36,946 bases of DNA, from the NCBI GenBank assembly GCA_014846175.1, contig RKAV01000023.1, forward strand, positions 1 through 36,946, in the 5' to 3' direction. Positions 15,000-22,234 of the stretch are shown here, piece by piece. The translations under genes were made by a program, and so were the position numbers. The first letter of the stretch is position 1. Every line of letters begins with the position of its first letter. The notes below the pieces were generated by a model, which saw only the letters and a list, made by a program, of their open reading frames with translations, was not told the DNA's origin and searched no databases. This DNA is from a bacterium (GTDB lineage Bacteria > Bacillota_I > Bacilli_A > RF39 > UBA660).

Positions 15000-15884
15000 T
15001 CAAAAAAATGAAATTTGCTTATTATTAATTTTCGTTTTTTTGTAAGCCTTTATAATATCTTCCATATTATACAAAATACCATATTTATCACACTCTTCAG
15101 TAAAAACTTTATATAATTTCTTATAGTTTGGAACAACGCAATCGTATCTATCTTCATAATATTTCATATACTTTTCCTTTAAACCTTTGAAGTTTTTGTC
15201 TAATTTTTCATAATAATAATCTCTTTGATTTTCTCTTAAAGTCATTCCCATATAGGTATGAATAAACTTAGCACCATTTTTATAAGCGAGTTTTACTAAT
15301 TCTTTTATGTCTTTCTCATTATCAGTAATAAATGGTAAAACTGGATTCATCATAATACCTGCAAAAATTCCATTATCATTTAATATTTTAATAGCTTTTA
15401 GTCTTCTAGAAGAAACACAAACATTTGGTTCAATTATTTTTGACAACTCATCATTTGGAGTTGTTATGGTGAATTTTACTATAACATTATTTTTTAAGTT
15501 TATTTTTTCTAATAACTCTATATCGCGTAAAATTAAATCGCTTTTAGTATCTATTGAAACGCCAAAACCATATTTTGCTATAAGTTCTAAGGCTTTTCTA
15601 GTTTGTTCATATTGTTGTTCTAGTGGATTATAGGTATCTGACATTGCACCAATACAAATTATTCCTCTTGACTTCTTGCTTAGTTCTTTTTCTAAAATAT
15701 AAAGTGCATTTTCTTTACCACGAACTATATCAAAATTATCTATATGATAACAATTACTCCTACTATCACAATAAATACAACCGTGAGTACAGCCTTTATA
15801 TAAGTTCATATTATAATCTATACCATACCAATCGGCACCATACTTTACTTTAGTTAAGATTGTTTTTGCTTTAATAAATTCCAT
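15000..15884 (-). CDS. Radical SAM protein of the SPL/DNA-photolyase-like family
   Basis: 294 aa. The radical SAM cluster motif CTHGCIYC (Cys32, Cys36, Cys39; CxxxCxxC) binds a 4Fe-4S cluster and S-adenosylmethionine. Downstream the TIM-barrel core fits the spore photoproduct lyase-like group (COG1533): CIGAMSDTYNPLEQ, VSIDTKSDLILRDIELL, VKFTITTPNDELSKIIEPN, FAGIMMNPVLPFITD. True spore photoproduct lyase needs a further Cys for hydrogen transfer and I do not see the typical context, so the substrate is open. Stop is TGA followed two codons later by TAA. A poor ribosome binding site (AGAAAGAAAG) precedes the ATG; a 27-codon ORF lies directly upstream and may be coupled. Confidence 0.85.
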   Translation of the reverse strand: MEFIKAKTILTKVKYGADWYGIDYNMNLYKGCTHGCIYCDSRSNCYHIDNFDIVRGKENALYILEKELSKKSRGIICIGAMSDTYNPLEQQYEQTRKALELIAKYGFGVSIDTKSDLILRDIELLEKINLKNNVIVKFTITTPNDELSKIIEPNVCVSSRRLKAIKILNDNGIFAGIMMNPVLPFITDNEKDIKELVKLAYKNGAKFIHTYMGMTLRENQRDYYYEKLDKNFKGLKEKYMKYYEDRYDCVVPNYKKLYKVFTEECDKYGILYNMEDIIKAYKKTKINNKQISFF

Positions 15885-15901
15885 TATTATCTTTCTTTCT
15901 A

Positions 15902-15985
15902 TTAAATTATAAATAGTCCTAAAAGCATTAATAATGTAAAGGCAACTATTATTAATTTATTTAACTTTGTATTTTCTCTACTCAT
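15902..15985 (-). CDS. Possible 27-aa membrane peptide
   Basis: ATG at 15985, TAA at 15904-15902. The peptide begins MSRENTKLNK and continues with 17 hydrophobic residues ending LGLFII. It sits 17 nt upstream of the radical SAM gene, after AAGAGAAAAGC as a weak ribosome binding site. The charged-then-hydrophobic plan looks like a genuine small membrane protein, but in such AT-rich DNA a chance ORF is possible. Confidence 0.35.
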   Translation of the reverse strand: MSRENTKLNKLIIVAFTLLMLLGLFII

Positions 15986-16033
15986 TGCTTTTCTCTTACT
16001 TATATTATACTTCTTTTGATTAATATAAAAAAG

Positions 16034-16056
16034 AAAAAACTAACTGCTATAGTTAG
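16034..16056 (-). terminator. Terminator after tRNA-Thr
   Basis: 6-bp stem CTAACT (16040-16045) / AGTTAG (16051-16056), 5-nt loop, T6 tail on the minus strand. Confidence 0.6.
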
Positions 16057-16107
16057 AAATATTACTTTTCATAAGAGTTTTATATTAACATTTTTTAAAT
16101 TATTTAA

Positions 16108-16183
16108 TGGTGCCGACTAAAGGACTCGAACCTTCGACCTACGCGTTACGAATGCGTTGCTCTACCAACTAAGCTAAGTCGGC
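16108..16183 (-). tRNA. tRNA-Thr (anticodon CGT)
   Basis: 76 nt including an encoded CCA. Acceptor GCCGACT pairs with AGTCGGC; D arm GCTT-AGTTGGTA-GAGC; anticodon loop TTCGTAA, giving anticodon CGT (reads ACG, Thr); T arm GAAGG-TTCGAGT-CCTTT. The last pair of the anticodon stem (31-39) is A-C, the only mismatch. It follows the ABC transporter gene and its terminator; an extended -10 (TGCTATACT, 16210-16202) could start a separate transcript. Confidence 0.95.
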
Positions 16184-16185
16184 AT

Positions 16186-16218
16186 GTAAAAACTTTACTA
16201 CTTAAGTATAGCAAAGTT
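16186..16218 (-). terminator. Terminator of the ABC transporter gene
   Basis: 10-bp stem AACTTTACTA (16191-16200) / TAGCAAAGTT (16209-16218) with one G-T pair, T5 on the minus strand, ending just before the tRNA. Confidence 0.6.
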
Positions 16219-16235
16219 TTTTTATTTTTTAAAGA

Positions 16236-18536
16236 CTATTCTGTTCTAAGTGCAATAACTGGATCTTTTTTACTAGCCATCTTAGCAGGAATAAAACCAC
16301 TAAGTACAGTTAAAGATACACTAATTAGTAAGAGAATAATAGCATGAATAGGATTAAGTTTAGCAACAGAAGCTAGTCCTGATAAATTTTCTATTATTTT
16401 ATTAGCTGGAAATGTTAATAAATATGCAATAACTAATCCTAAGATTCCACTACATAAACCAATTAACATAGTTTCAGCATTAAATACTCTCGTTATATCT
16501 TTAGCTCGGGCCCCTAATGCTCTTAAAATTCCAATTTCTTTAGTTCTTTCTAAGACTGATATATAAGTAATTATTGCTATCATTATACTAGATACCACTA
16601 AAGATATAGATGAGAATGCAATTAAAACTACTGTAATAGCATCCATTATACCACTTGATAAACTACTCATTAACTTAGCCATATCGGTATAAGTTATCTT
16701 ATCAGTATCTACTTTATTTTTATTATAATTATCTAAGTAACTTGTTATTTTATCTTTACTTTTAAAATCTTTTGGATAAAGATAAATAACTGCTGGAATT
16801 TCATCTGCTCCTAAATAAGCAAGAATGTCATTCTTAGTTGTAGTATCATCGAAACTTGTTCCTGTTAAAATATTATAATCTAATTCTTCTTGTTTCTTTA
16901 CAATGTCACTTTCTTTATTTATAGAAATAATCTTATCAACTAATGCTCCTGTATAAAAAATAGCAGCTTGATTAGTAAACATTTTTTTATCTTCTTTACC
17001 CCTAATAATAGCTTTTATTTTAACAGTTATACTATTGGTACTATTATACATTTTTTCATAATTACTATCAGGAATAAAGTTTGCCCCTAATTGTTTATAA
17101 TAATCATTATTAGTGATTAGTTTGATTTCTTTATTTAAGATATCATCAAAAGAAATATTTTCAGTTGAAGCAAACCCTAAACTTTCAATTAATGACTTAT
17201 CAACACCATTTTTAGAATCTACTGCTAGAATTAAACCTATTTCTTTACTATCTATATTACCTGCTAATACATCATAATTATCTTCTACTACACCAGTTTC
17301 TTCCTCACTAGTTCTAGTTGGAAATAATTGATATGACATACTATTAGACATATCTATTTTTTTATAATTATTATCTTTATCTACAGTTACTAGATTAAGT
17401 CCTGTTCTTTTAAGAAATGATATTCCACTCAAAAGATTTTTATCAATATTATTTATATATTCTAAGTAATCTGACGTAATATTATTTTTATGTACCATTT
17501 TCTCCATAATTGTTTCAGTTGGTTTAACTACTTTTTCACTTGGATATTTATCTTTCTTTTCATTATTAGATTGCATTTGTTCTTCTAAAGTTGATTCATC
17601 CATCTGCATAGCTTGACTACTAATAGTTATTGGCATTTGTGATAAAGTACTTTTTTCAAATTTATCTATTTGAAGTTGAAAACCATTTGATAATGATAAT
17701 ATTAAAGCAATACCAATTATTCCAATAGATGCAGCAAAAGCTGTTAGGAAAGTTCTTCCTTTTTTCGTTTTTATGTTATTAAAAGATAAATGAATAGCTG
17801 ATAAATAACTTAACACTGTTTTTTTGATATGAACTTTACCAAGATTTTCTTCCTCATTACTTACTGGCTTTGAATCTGATAATACTTCACCATCTTTAAA
17901 TTCTATTATTCTATTAGCATAATCTTTAGCAAGTTCTGGATTATGTGTTACCATTATTACTAGTTTATCTTTAGCTATTTCTTTGATAAGATTCATTATT
18001 TGAACACTAGTAGCAGAGTCAAGTGCTCCCGTTGGTTCATCAGCAAGAATTATATCAGGATTATTTACTAAACTTCTAGCGATTGCAACTCTTTGCATCT
18101 GCCCACCACTTAATTGATTAGGTTTCTTATAGGCATGGTCTCTTAATCCAACTTTTTCTAAAGCTTCTAAAGCTTTTTCTTTCTTATTTTTCCTTTTATA
18201 GCCAGATAAAGTCAAAGCCATTTCTACATTTTCTAAAACACTTATATGACTTATTAAGTTATATGATTGAAAAATAAAACCAACACAATTATTTCGATAA
18301 CTATCCCATTCTGTTGCTTTAAATTTTTTAGTACTTTTGCCATTTATTATTAAATCACCAGAATCATATCTATCTAAACCACCTATTATATTGAGTAAGG
18401 TTGTTTTTCCACTTCCTGATGGTCCAAGAATTGCTACAAATTCATTTTTTCTAAAACTTAAATTAACTTTTTTTAAAGCATGTTGAATAAAAGTTCCTGT
18501 TTTATAACTTTTATTTATATTTTTTAGTTCTAACAT
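16236..18536 (-). CDS. MacB-like ABC transporter, ATPase fused to FtsX-type permease
   Basis: 766 aa. Residues 1-225 form the ATPase: Walker A GPSGSGKT (38-45), Q-loop Gln90, signature LSGGQ (142-146), Walker B IILADEP (162-168). Then a membrane helix (about 263-285), a large extracytoplasmic domain (about 290-630), three helices near the C-terminus (about 635-750) with the FtsX motif around ERTKEIGILRALGA. This is the MacB/BceA-B mechanotransmission type: such single-chain forms are common in Firmicutes and export or release peptides or lipoproteins, or take part in peptide resistance. No two-component genes are adjacent. GAGAGGTG precedes the ATG. Monocistronic, with a terminator after it. 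Confidence 0.9.
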   Translation of the reverse strand: MLELKNINKSYKTGTFIQHALKKVNLSFRKNEFVAILGPSGSGKTTLLNIIGGLDRYDSGDLIINGKSTKKFKATEWDSYRNNCVGFIFQSYNLISHISVLENVEMALTLSGYKRKNKKEKALEALEKVGLRDHAYKKPNQLSGGQMQRVAIARSLVNNPDIILADEPTGALDSATSVQIMNLIKEIAKDKLVIMVTHNPELAKDYANRIIEFKDGEVLSDSKPVSNEEENLGKVHIKKTVLSYLSAIHLSFNNIKTKKGRTFLTAFAASIGIIGIALILSLSNGFQLQIDKFEKSTLSQMPITISSQAMQMDESTLEEQMQSNNEKKDKYPSEKVVKPTETIMEKMVHKNNITSDYLEYINNIDKNLLSGISFLKRTGLNLVTVDKDNNYKKIDMSNSMSYQLFPTRTSEEETGVVEDNYDVLAGNIDSKEIGLILAVDSKNGVDKSLIESLGFASTENISFDDILNKEIKLITNNDYYKQLGANFIPDSNYEKMYNSTNSITVKIKAIIRGKEDKKMFTNQAAIFYTGALVDKIISINKESDIVKKQEELDYNILTGTSFDDTTTKNDILAYLGADEIPAVIYLYPKDFKSKDKITSYLDNYNKNKVDTDKITYTDMAKLMSSLSSGIMDAITVVLIAFSSISLVVSSIMIAIITYISVLERTKEIGILRALGARAKDITRVFNAETMLIGLCSGILGLVIAYLLTFPANKIIENLSGLASVAKLNPIHAIILLLISVSLTVLSGFIPAKMASKKDPVIALRTE

Positions 18537-18606
18537 AGTTCACCTCTCTTTATAAGTATATCATTTAAAACTAAAAAACAGTCATATTATTTTACAAACA
18601 TTACAG

Positions 18607-18728
18607 TTTTCCACAATTTATAAATTAATACTTTCTACTTATATTTTATCCACATCTTTACTTAATCTTTTGGTCAAGAAAAAAACTGTTTTCCACAGTT
18701 TTATAAGTATTCTTTTAGTTTATCCACA
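18607..18728 (+). repeat. Cluster of four DnaA-box-like sites
   Basis: Two exact TTATCCACA boxes (18646-18654, 18720-18728) and two TTTTCCACA near-boxes (18607-18615, 18689-18697), all in one orientation within 122 bp. The first three are intergenic; the last is in the end of the neighbouring gene. dnaA is not nearby and gene direction does not switch here, so an active chromosomal origin is unlikely. Confidence 0.4.
18675..18702 (-). terminator. Terminator after the CotF-like operon
   Basis: AAAACTG (18682-18688) pairs with CAGTTTT (18696-18702), 7-nt loop, T7 tail on the minus strand. The stem reaches into the stop codon of the gene ending at 18701, and its loop holds a DnaA-like box. Confidence 0.65.
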
Positions 18729-19138
18729 GTTTTCTGTTGAAACTTTAAAAAGTCTTCTGCCAACTTCTTTTCTTCCTTACTAGCTTCTTTACTAAAGTCC
18801 TTTATTTTTTTCTCCATTTCAATAGAACCCATTGATACACCTTTAATTAACATATCAGCAATAGCAGCATCACTATTATCTTTCTTTACTTCTTTAGTAA
18901 TTCCCATAGTAGACATCATTTTTGAAACTAGTCCTTCTTCTGCAAGTTTAATGTTTTCTTCTTTTAGTTTTTCTTTGGCTTGATTTTTAAATTCTTGATA
19001 TTCTTTTAAAATATCTTCTGCTAAACCTTTAATCTTGTTATCTCTATCTTTAAGTTCTCCTAATAAATGTTCCATTGTATAACTACCCATTGAAGCGTCT
19101 TTATAGATATGTTCTAATAATTCATTTGTTTCTTTCAT
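18701..19138 (-). CDS. Helical protein with internal duplication, in a coat-protein-like operon
   Basis: 145 aa, all-helical, very rich in Lys and Glu, no signal peptide. It consists of two similar helical-hairpin halves: about 12-60 and 95-145, each beginning with an SMGS motif (16-19, 102-105) and followed by a Glu/Lys-rich helix. Two such hairpins would make a four-helix bundle, like the ferritin-like fold of CotF-type proteins next door; this is inference. GGAAGGAG lies before the ATG and the gene starts 1 nt after the upstream gene's stop region, so the three genes 19671-18701 form one unit. Confidence 0.6.
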   Translation of the reverse strand: MKETNELLEHIYKDASMGSYTMEHLLGELKDRDNKIKGLAEDILKEYQEFKNQAKEKLKEENIKLAEEGLVSKMMSTMGITKEVKKDNSDAAIADMLIKGVSMGSIEMEKKIKDFSKEASKEEKKLAEDFLKFQQKTVDKLKEYL

Positions 19139-19139
19139 T

Positions 19140-19457
19140 TTATTCTCCTTCCACTTTTTCTTGTTCTTTTAATAATATTTGATATTTTTCTGTAACTTTT
19201 GTAGGGGTAATTTCCTCTAGTTTATAAAAACCACATCTAAACATAACCTCAAAAGTTTCTCTTTGAAGATTTAATAATTTATCATACATTTCTTTATACT
19301 TACTAAATAATTCTTCATTACTTGCTTCAGTAAGTGCTACTGTATAATCTTTAACTATAGCTTTTAGAGTTGTTAATAGATCACTTATATAATCTTTATC
19401 ATTTAATTCTATTCCTTCTTCTACTTCTATCATAGTATTAGATATTTCTTTGCCCAT
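19140..19457 (-). CDS. CotF-family spore-coat-like protein
   Basis: 105 aa from the ATG at 19457, chosen because AAGGAGGAAATC lies directly before it; an upstream ATG (19472) lacks this. The core is typical of the CotF/COG5577 family: NDKDYISDLLTTLKAIV, then YTVALTEASNEEL, a helix LQRETFEVMFRCGFYKLEE and a final helix. It overlaps the preceding gene by 20 nt. Such proteins occur in spore coats of Bacillus and Clostridium; homologs also exist in lineages not known to sporulate, so a sporulation role should not be assumed. Confidence 0.75.
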   Translation of the reverse strand: MGKEISNTMIEVEEGIELNDKDYISDLLTTLKAIVKDYTVALTEASNEELFSKYKEMYDKLLNLQRETFEVMFRCGFYKLEEITPTKVTEKYQILLKEQEKVEGE

Positions 19458-19671
19458 GATTTCCTCCTTCATTTAAGATATCTAGTATGATATTCAAATT
19501 TTCTTTAAAAGTTTCACTTGCTTTTTCTATCATTTCTTCTATTTCTAAATTATTTATCATATCAATAGAATTAATCATTTTTTTATAAGCTAGATAATTC
19601 CAATTAAACATATCTACTAAATAATCTAAATCTTTGTTAGAAATAATAGTTGGTACTTGTTCATAATTCAT
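19438..19671 (-). CDS. Small CotF-operon partner protein
   Basis: 77 aa from the ATG at 19671, 6 nt after GAAGGTG; an upstream in-frame GTG (19680) overlaps that ribosome binding site. The sequence has the pattern of the short protein often encoded with CotF in Clostridia: SNKDLDYLVDMFNWNYLAYKK followed by a helix with acidic residues and ending ILDILNEGGNHG. Two or three helices, no signal peptide. First gene of the three-gene unit 19671-18701. Confidence 0.65.
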   Translation of the reverse strand: MNYEQVPTIISNKDLDYLVDMFNWNYLAYKKMINSIDMINNLEIEEMIEKASETFKENLNIILDILNEGGNHGQRNI

Positions 19672-19719
19672 TTTTATCACCTTCCAGTATTATTATTGAT
19701 AAAGTTCTTATTTTTATAC

Positions 19720-19748
19720 AAAAAAATATCAGTTATAATTAACTGATA
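19720..19748 (-). terminator. Terminator directly after the sortase-linked secreted protein
   Basis: 9-bp perfect stem TATCAGTTA (19727-19735) / TAACTGATA (19740-19748), loop TAAT, T7 tail on the minus strand. It begins at the stop codon, which argues that the protein truly ends at PPKTGV. Confidence 0.8.
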
Positions 19749-20810
19749 CTATACACCTGTTTTAGGTGGAACTATTTCATCGTTTTTATTTTCATTTATA
19801 TTAATAGTTTCTATTTCTTTGGGTTTTTCTTTTGTTAGTTGAAATTCCATATATGCTCCAAATTCATAATTCATATATGCGTTTGTTGTATATGGTCCAT
19901 TTATATAAAAATTCATTGTTGTTAAACTGTTTTCACTTGATGGATTAATTATTCCTAAATCTTTAGTAAAGTAGTCATTACCTAGTTCTTTATTTCGCAT
20001 ATAACTACCGATTGCTGATAAGTTACTTGTTTTATAATCGTATTTTTCATCACCAAATAAGACACTAAATAAGACATTATACCAATAGTTATAACCAAGT
20101 TCTGCTATTTCTAAATTACTTTCTTTAATAGGATAATTATTTCCATTAAATATTTCACTTATTACATTTGCTGGTAAATCTTCTAGATTTTCACACTCTA
20201 AATTATACTTTTTATTATAGAAATCTAAATAATATTTATTTAATTCTTCTATTCCTTTATAACCTGTTTCTTCTAGTTTTTTTCCTAAAGCTTCATCAAG
20301 CATCATATCTTTTTTTATACTTTTTCCATATAGTGTTCTTATTGCTGTATTTGCTGTTCTATTAGGTCCAAAAGTTCCTGCTATTACTTGTCCATCAAAA
20401 CCTTTACTGTTTTCTAATCTTTCTTCATAATTACTAATATCCATTGTAGATAAGATAAAACTTTTATCTTTGTATAAATATTTATTATTTGATTTATTAA
20501 TTATCTGAATATTAACTTTAATTCCATCTCCTGGTACATAGCCATCACTTTCACTAATTGCTTTAAAAATACCTGGTACTATATTTATTGTATCTTCATT
20601 ATAATCTTCTTTTATTGTGTAAGTTGCAGTTACATAATCAATCACTCTTTTTGTTATATGTACATCTATGTTTTCCACAATACCTGTGGATAAAACTTTT
20701 TCTGTTTCTTTTGTTGTTTGATATTTGCTTAAGTTTTTAGCTGAAACTGGAATACTACTTAATAGTAACATTAATGTTACTAAACTCATAAAAAATAATC
20801 TTTTAATCAT
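19749..20810 (-). CDS. Secreted protein ending in PPKTGV, paired with a sortase
   Basis: 353 aa. Clear signal peptide (KRLF, hydrophobic 6-20, likely cleavage after VSA at 24). The mature part is mixed alpha/beta with a beta-rich N-terminal third and a helical middle; I recognise no family. The last six residues are PPKTGV (348-353). PPKTG resembles an LPxTG-type sorting motif, but the hydrophobic helix and basic tail normally following are absent, and a terminator starts at the stop codon. Start ATG overlaps the sortase stop by 4 nt (ATGA), with GGAGATAAT before it, so the two are co-expressed and likely work together. Confidence 0.7.
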   Translation of the reverse strand: MIKRLFFMSLVTLMLLLSSIPVSAKNLSKYQTTKETEKVLSTGIVENIDVHITKRVIDYVTATYTIKEDYNEDTINIVPGIFKAISESDGYVPGDGIKVNIQIINKSNNKYLYKDKSFILSTMDISNYEERLENSKGFDGQVIAGTFGPNRTANTAIRTLYGKSIKKDMMLDEALGKKLEETGYKGIEELNKYYLDFYNKKYNLECENLEDLPANVISEIFNGNNYPIKESNLEIAELGYNYWYNVLFSVLFGDEKYDYKTSNLSAIGSYMRNKELGNDYFTKDLGIINPSSENSLTTMNFYINGPYTTNAYMNYEFGAYMEFQLTKEKPKEIETININENKNDEIVPPKTGV

Positions 20811-21487
20811 ATTATCTCCTTTAATTTAGCCCCAATCACAAGATACTGTCCATCTTCATCTTGCGAACAGGTTTGTAGTATTAATATTTTATTTGTATTT
20901 TCTATATTTATACCTGTATCATATATAGATTTTTTCTTTAGTTCTTCTAAATGTTTAATAAACTTTTCATCATCAAGTGCTAATCTTGTATAGAAGTAAT
21001 CTTCTTTTAAAAGCATAATTGTAAATATTTGATATATTTCTTTTTTATCTTTATATGTTAATTCTATATTAGGATGACTTATTAGAAATGATTGTTTTTT
21101 ATATCCTAACAGTTTAGTAAAAGGTATATCTACTGTAGAAGAACTATGTCCATAAATAATTATTTTTCTTGTATTAGCAAGATTTATTCGATAATCAACA
21201 AATAAGCTTCCACCGATAAAGTTTTCTTTTTGATTATTATGATTCATATAAAATTCATTATCAGTTGTTTGCATTACTTTTTCATTTTTAATTAAGTTAT
21301 CTATTGATAATGTAAACTTCTCATCTTCATTTTTCTTTTCTTCCTTAACTGTGGCGGTAGTATCTATATCTGTTGCTTCGACATTAGTTACTTTTTGTTC
21401 TATCTTTGGTGTTTCTTTTGGCTTATCAGGTATCATAATTATTAATAGACATATTATTATACTGACAACTGCTACTTTTTTTCTCAT
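20807..21487 (-). CDS. Sortase-like transpeptidase (class B-like) with altered active site
   Basis: 226 aa. One N-terminal membrane anchor (about 5-20), a Thr/Lys/Glu-rich linker, and a sortase beta-barrel (about 75-225). His114 in IIIYGHSS and Cys207 in ILILQTCSQD are at the expected places of the catalytic His and Cys. The Arg that normally follows the Cys strand is not seen: the segment reads EDGQYLVIGAKL, with Gln214 where Arg would be expected. FYMNHN and GSLFVDYR resemble class B members. The neighbouring secreted protein, overlapping by 4 nt, is the probable substrate. GGAGGGAAG precedes the ATG; a TGTTATATT extended -10 lies upstream. Confidence 0.8.
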   Translation of the reverse strand: MRKKVAVVSIIICLLIIMIPDKPKETPKIEQKVTNVEATDIDTTATVKEEKKNEDEKFTLSIDNLIKNEKVMQTTDNEFYMNHNNQKENFIGGSLFVDYRINLANTRKIIIYGHSSSTVDIPFTKLLGYKKQSFLISHPNIELTYKDKKEIYQIFTIMLLKEDYFYTRLALDDEKFIKHLEELKKKSIYDTGINIENTNKILILQTCSQDEDGQYLVIGAKLKEII

Positions 21488-21539
21488 CTTCCCTCCTTTT
21501 TTTTAATATAACAGCTAGGATGAGAAACTTTTGTCGAAA

Positions 21540-21566
21540 GAAAAAAATTAATCTATAAAGACTAAT
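21540..21566 (-). terminator. Terminator after the dTMP kinase gene
   Basis: ATTAATCT (21547-21554) pairs with AGACTAAT (21559-21566), 8 bp with one G-T pair, loop ATAA, T7 tail on the minus strand. Confidence 0.7.
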
Positions 21567-22224
21567 TTTTAGTTACTAATTTATATATTTCATTATGTAT
21601 AGTATTAATATCTTTCATTTTACCATTTTCACTACATTCTATTATATTCCAAGAAAGATAATTTGCTACAAACAAGGAATTATCATATATTTTTTTCATG
21701 TGTTTAGTACTTTTTTCATAAATATCATTTGCTATACCATCATTATCTATTCTTTCTGTACGAAGTTTATTCACTAGTTCAAATGGTGCTGTTAAAAAGA
21801 TAACCATATCTGGTTTCTTTATACCTAGTTTATTATATTCATAATCACTAGCATAGTCGATAAATTTTTTTCTTTCTTCTATATTGTCAAAAAATGCTGA
21901 TTGATAAATTAAGCTTGAAGTAGTATATCTATCTAATAACAAGGTATCACCTTTCTCATAAGCCTCTTTTAATTTAGTGTACCAAGTAATTGCTCTATCA
22001 CTTGCATAAAGGTTATTTATAAAATAGGGACTAAGTTCATCTAATTTACCATAGTTTCCTTTTAAATATTCTTCTACTCCTTTTCCTTGATAAACGTTAT
22101 AGCTTGGAAAGTGATGTGTAGTAACTTGTTTTTTATCTGTTAATAAATGGTTATAAAGTAGTTCATATTGTGTTGTTTTACCTATTCCATCACAAGCTCC
22201 TTCAATAACAATAATCTTATTCAT
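21562..22224 (-). CDS. tmk: Thymidylate (dTMP) kinase
   Basis: 220 aa. Phosphorylates dTMP to dTDP in dTTP synthesis. P-loop in IVIEGACDGIGKTTQ (6-20); the DRY motif LLLDRYTTSSLIYQ (95-108) is typical; KPDMVIFLTAPFE and a lid region with basic residues (LRTERIDND) follow. The P-loop is one residue longer than the common EGxDGxGKTT, so this may be a divergent branch of the family; an equivalent in another nucleoside kinase family is less likely. GAAGGTG precedes the ATG. It is the last gene of the unit Nudix - unknown - tmk, with a 10-nt gap, and a terminator after it. Confidence 0.88.
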   Translation of the reverse strand: MNKIIVIEGACDGIGKTTQYELLYNHLLTDKKQVTTHHFPSYNVYQGKGVEEYLKGNYGKLDELSPYFINNLYASDRAITWYTKLKEAYEKGDTLLLDRYTTSSLIYQSAFFDNIEERKKFIDYASDYEYNKLGIKKPDMVIFLTAPFELVNKLRTERIDNDGIANDIYEKSTKHMKKIYDNSLFVANYLSWNIIECSENGKMKDINTIHNEIYKLVTKN

Positions 22225-22234
22225 TTTAACACCT

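Noticed and set aside
15307..15633. 108-aa plus-strand frame opposite the radical SAM gene
   Set aside because: Shadow of the minus-strand gene; no RBS, and the minus frame carries recognisable motifs.
18607..18728. Chromosomal replication origin
   Set aside because: No dnaA or dnaN nearby and gene orientation does not change here; box clusters alone are not enough.
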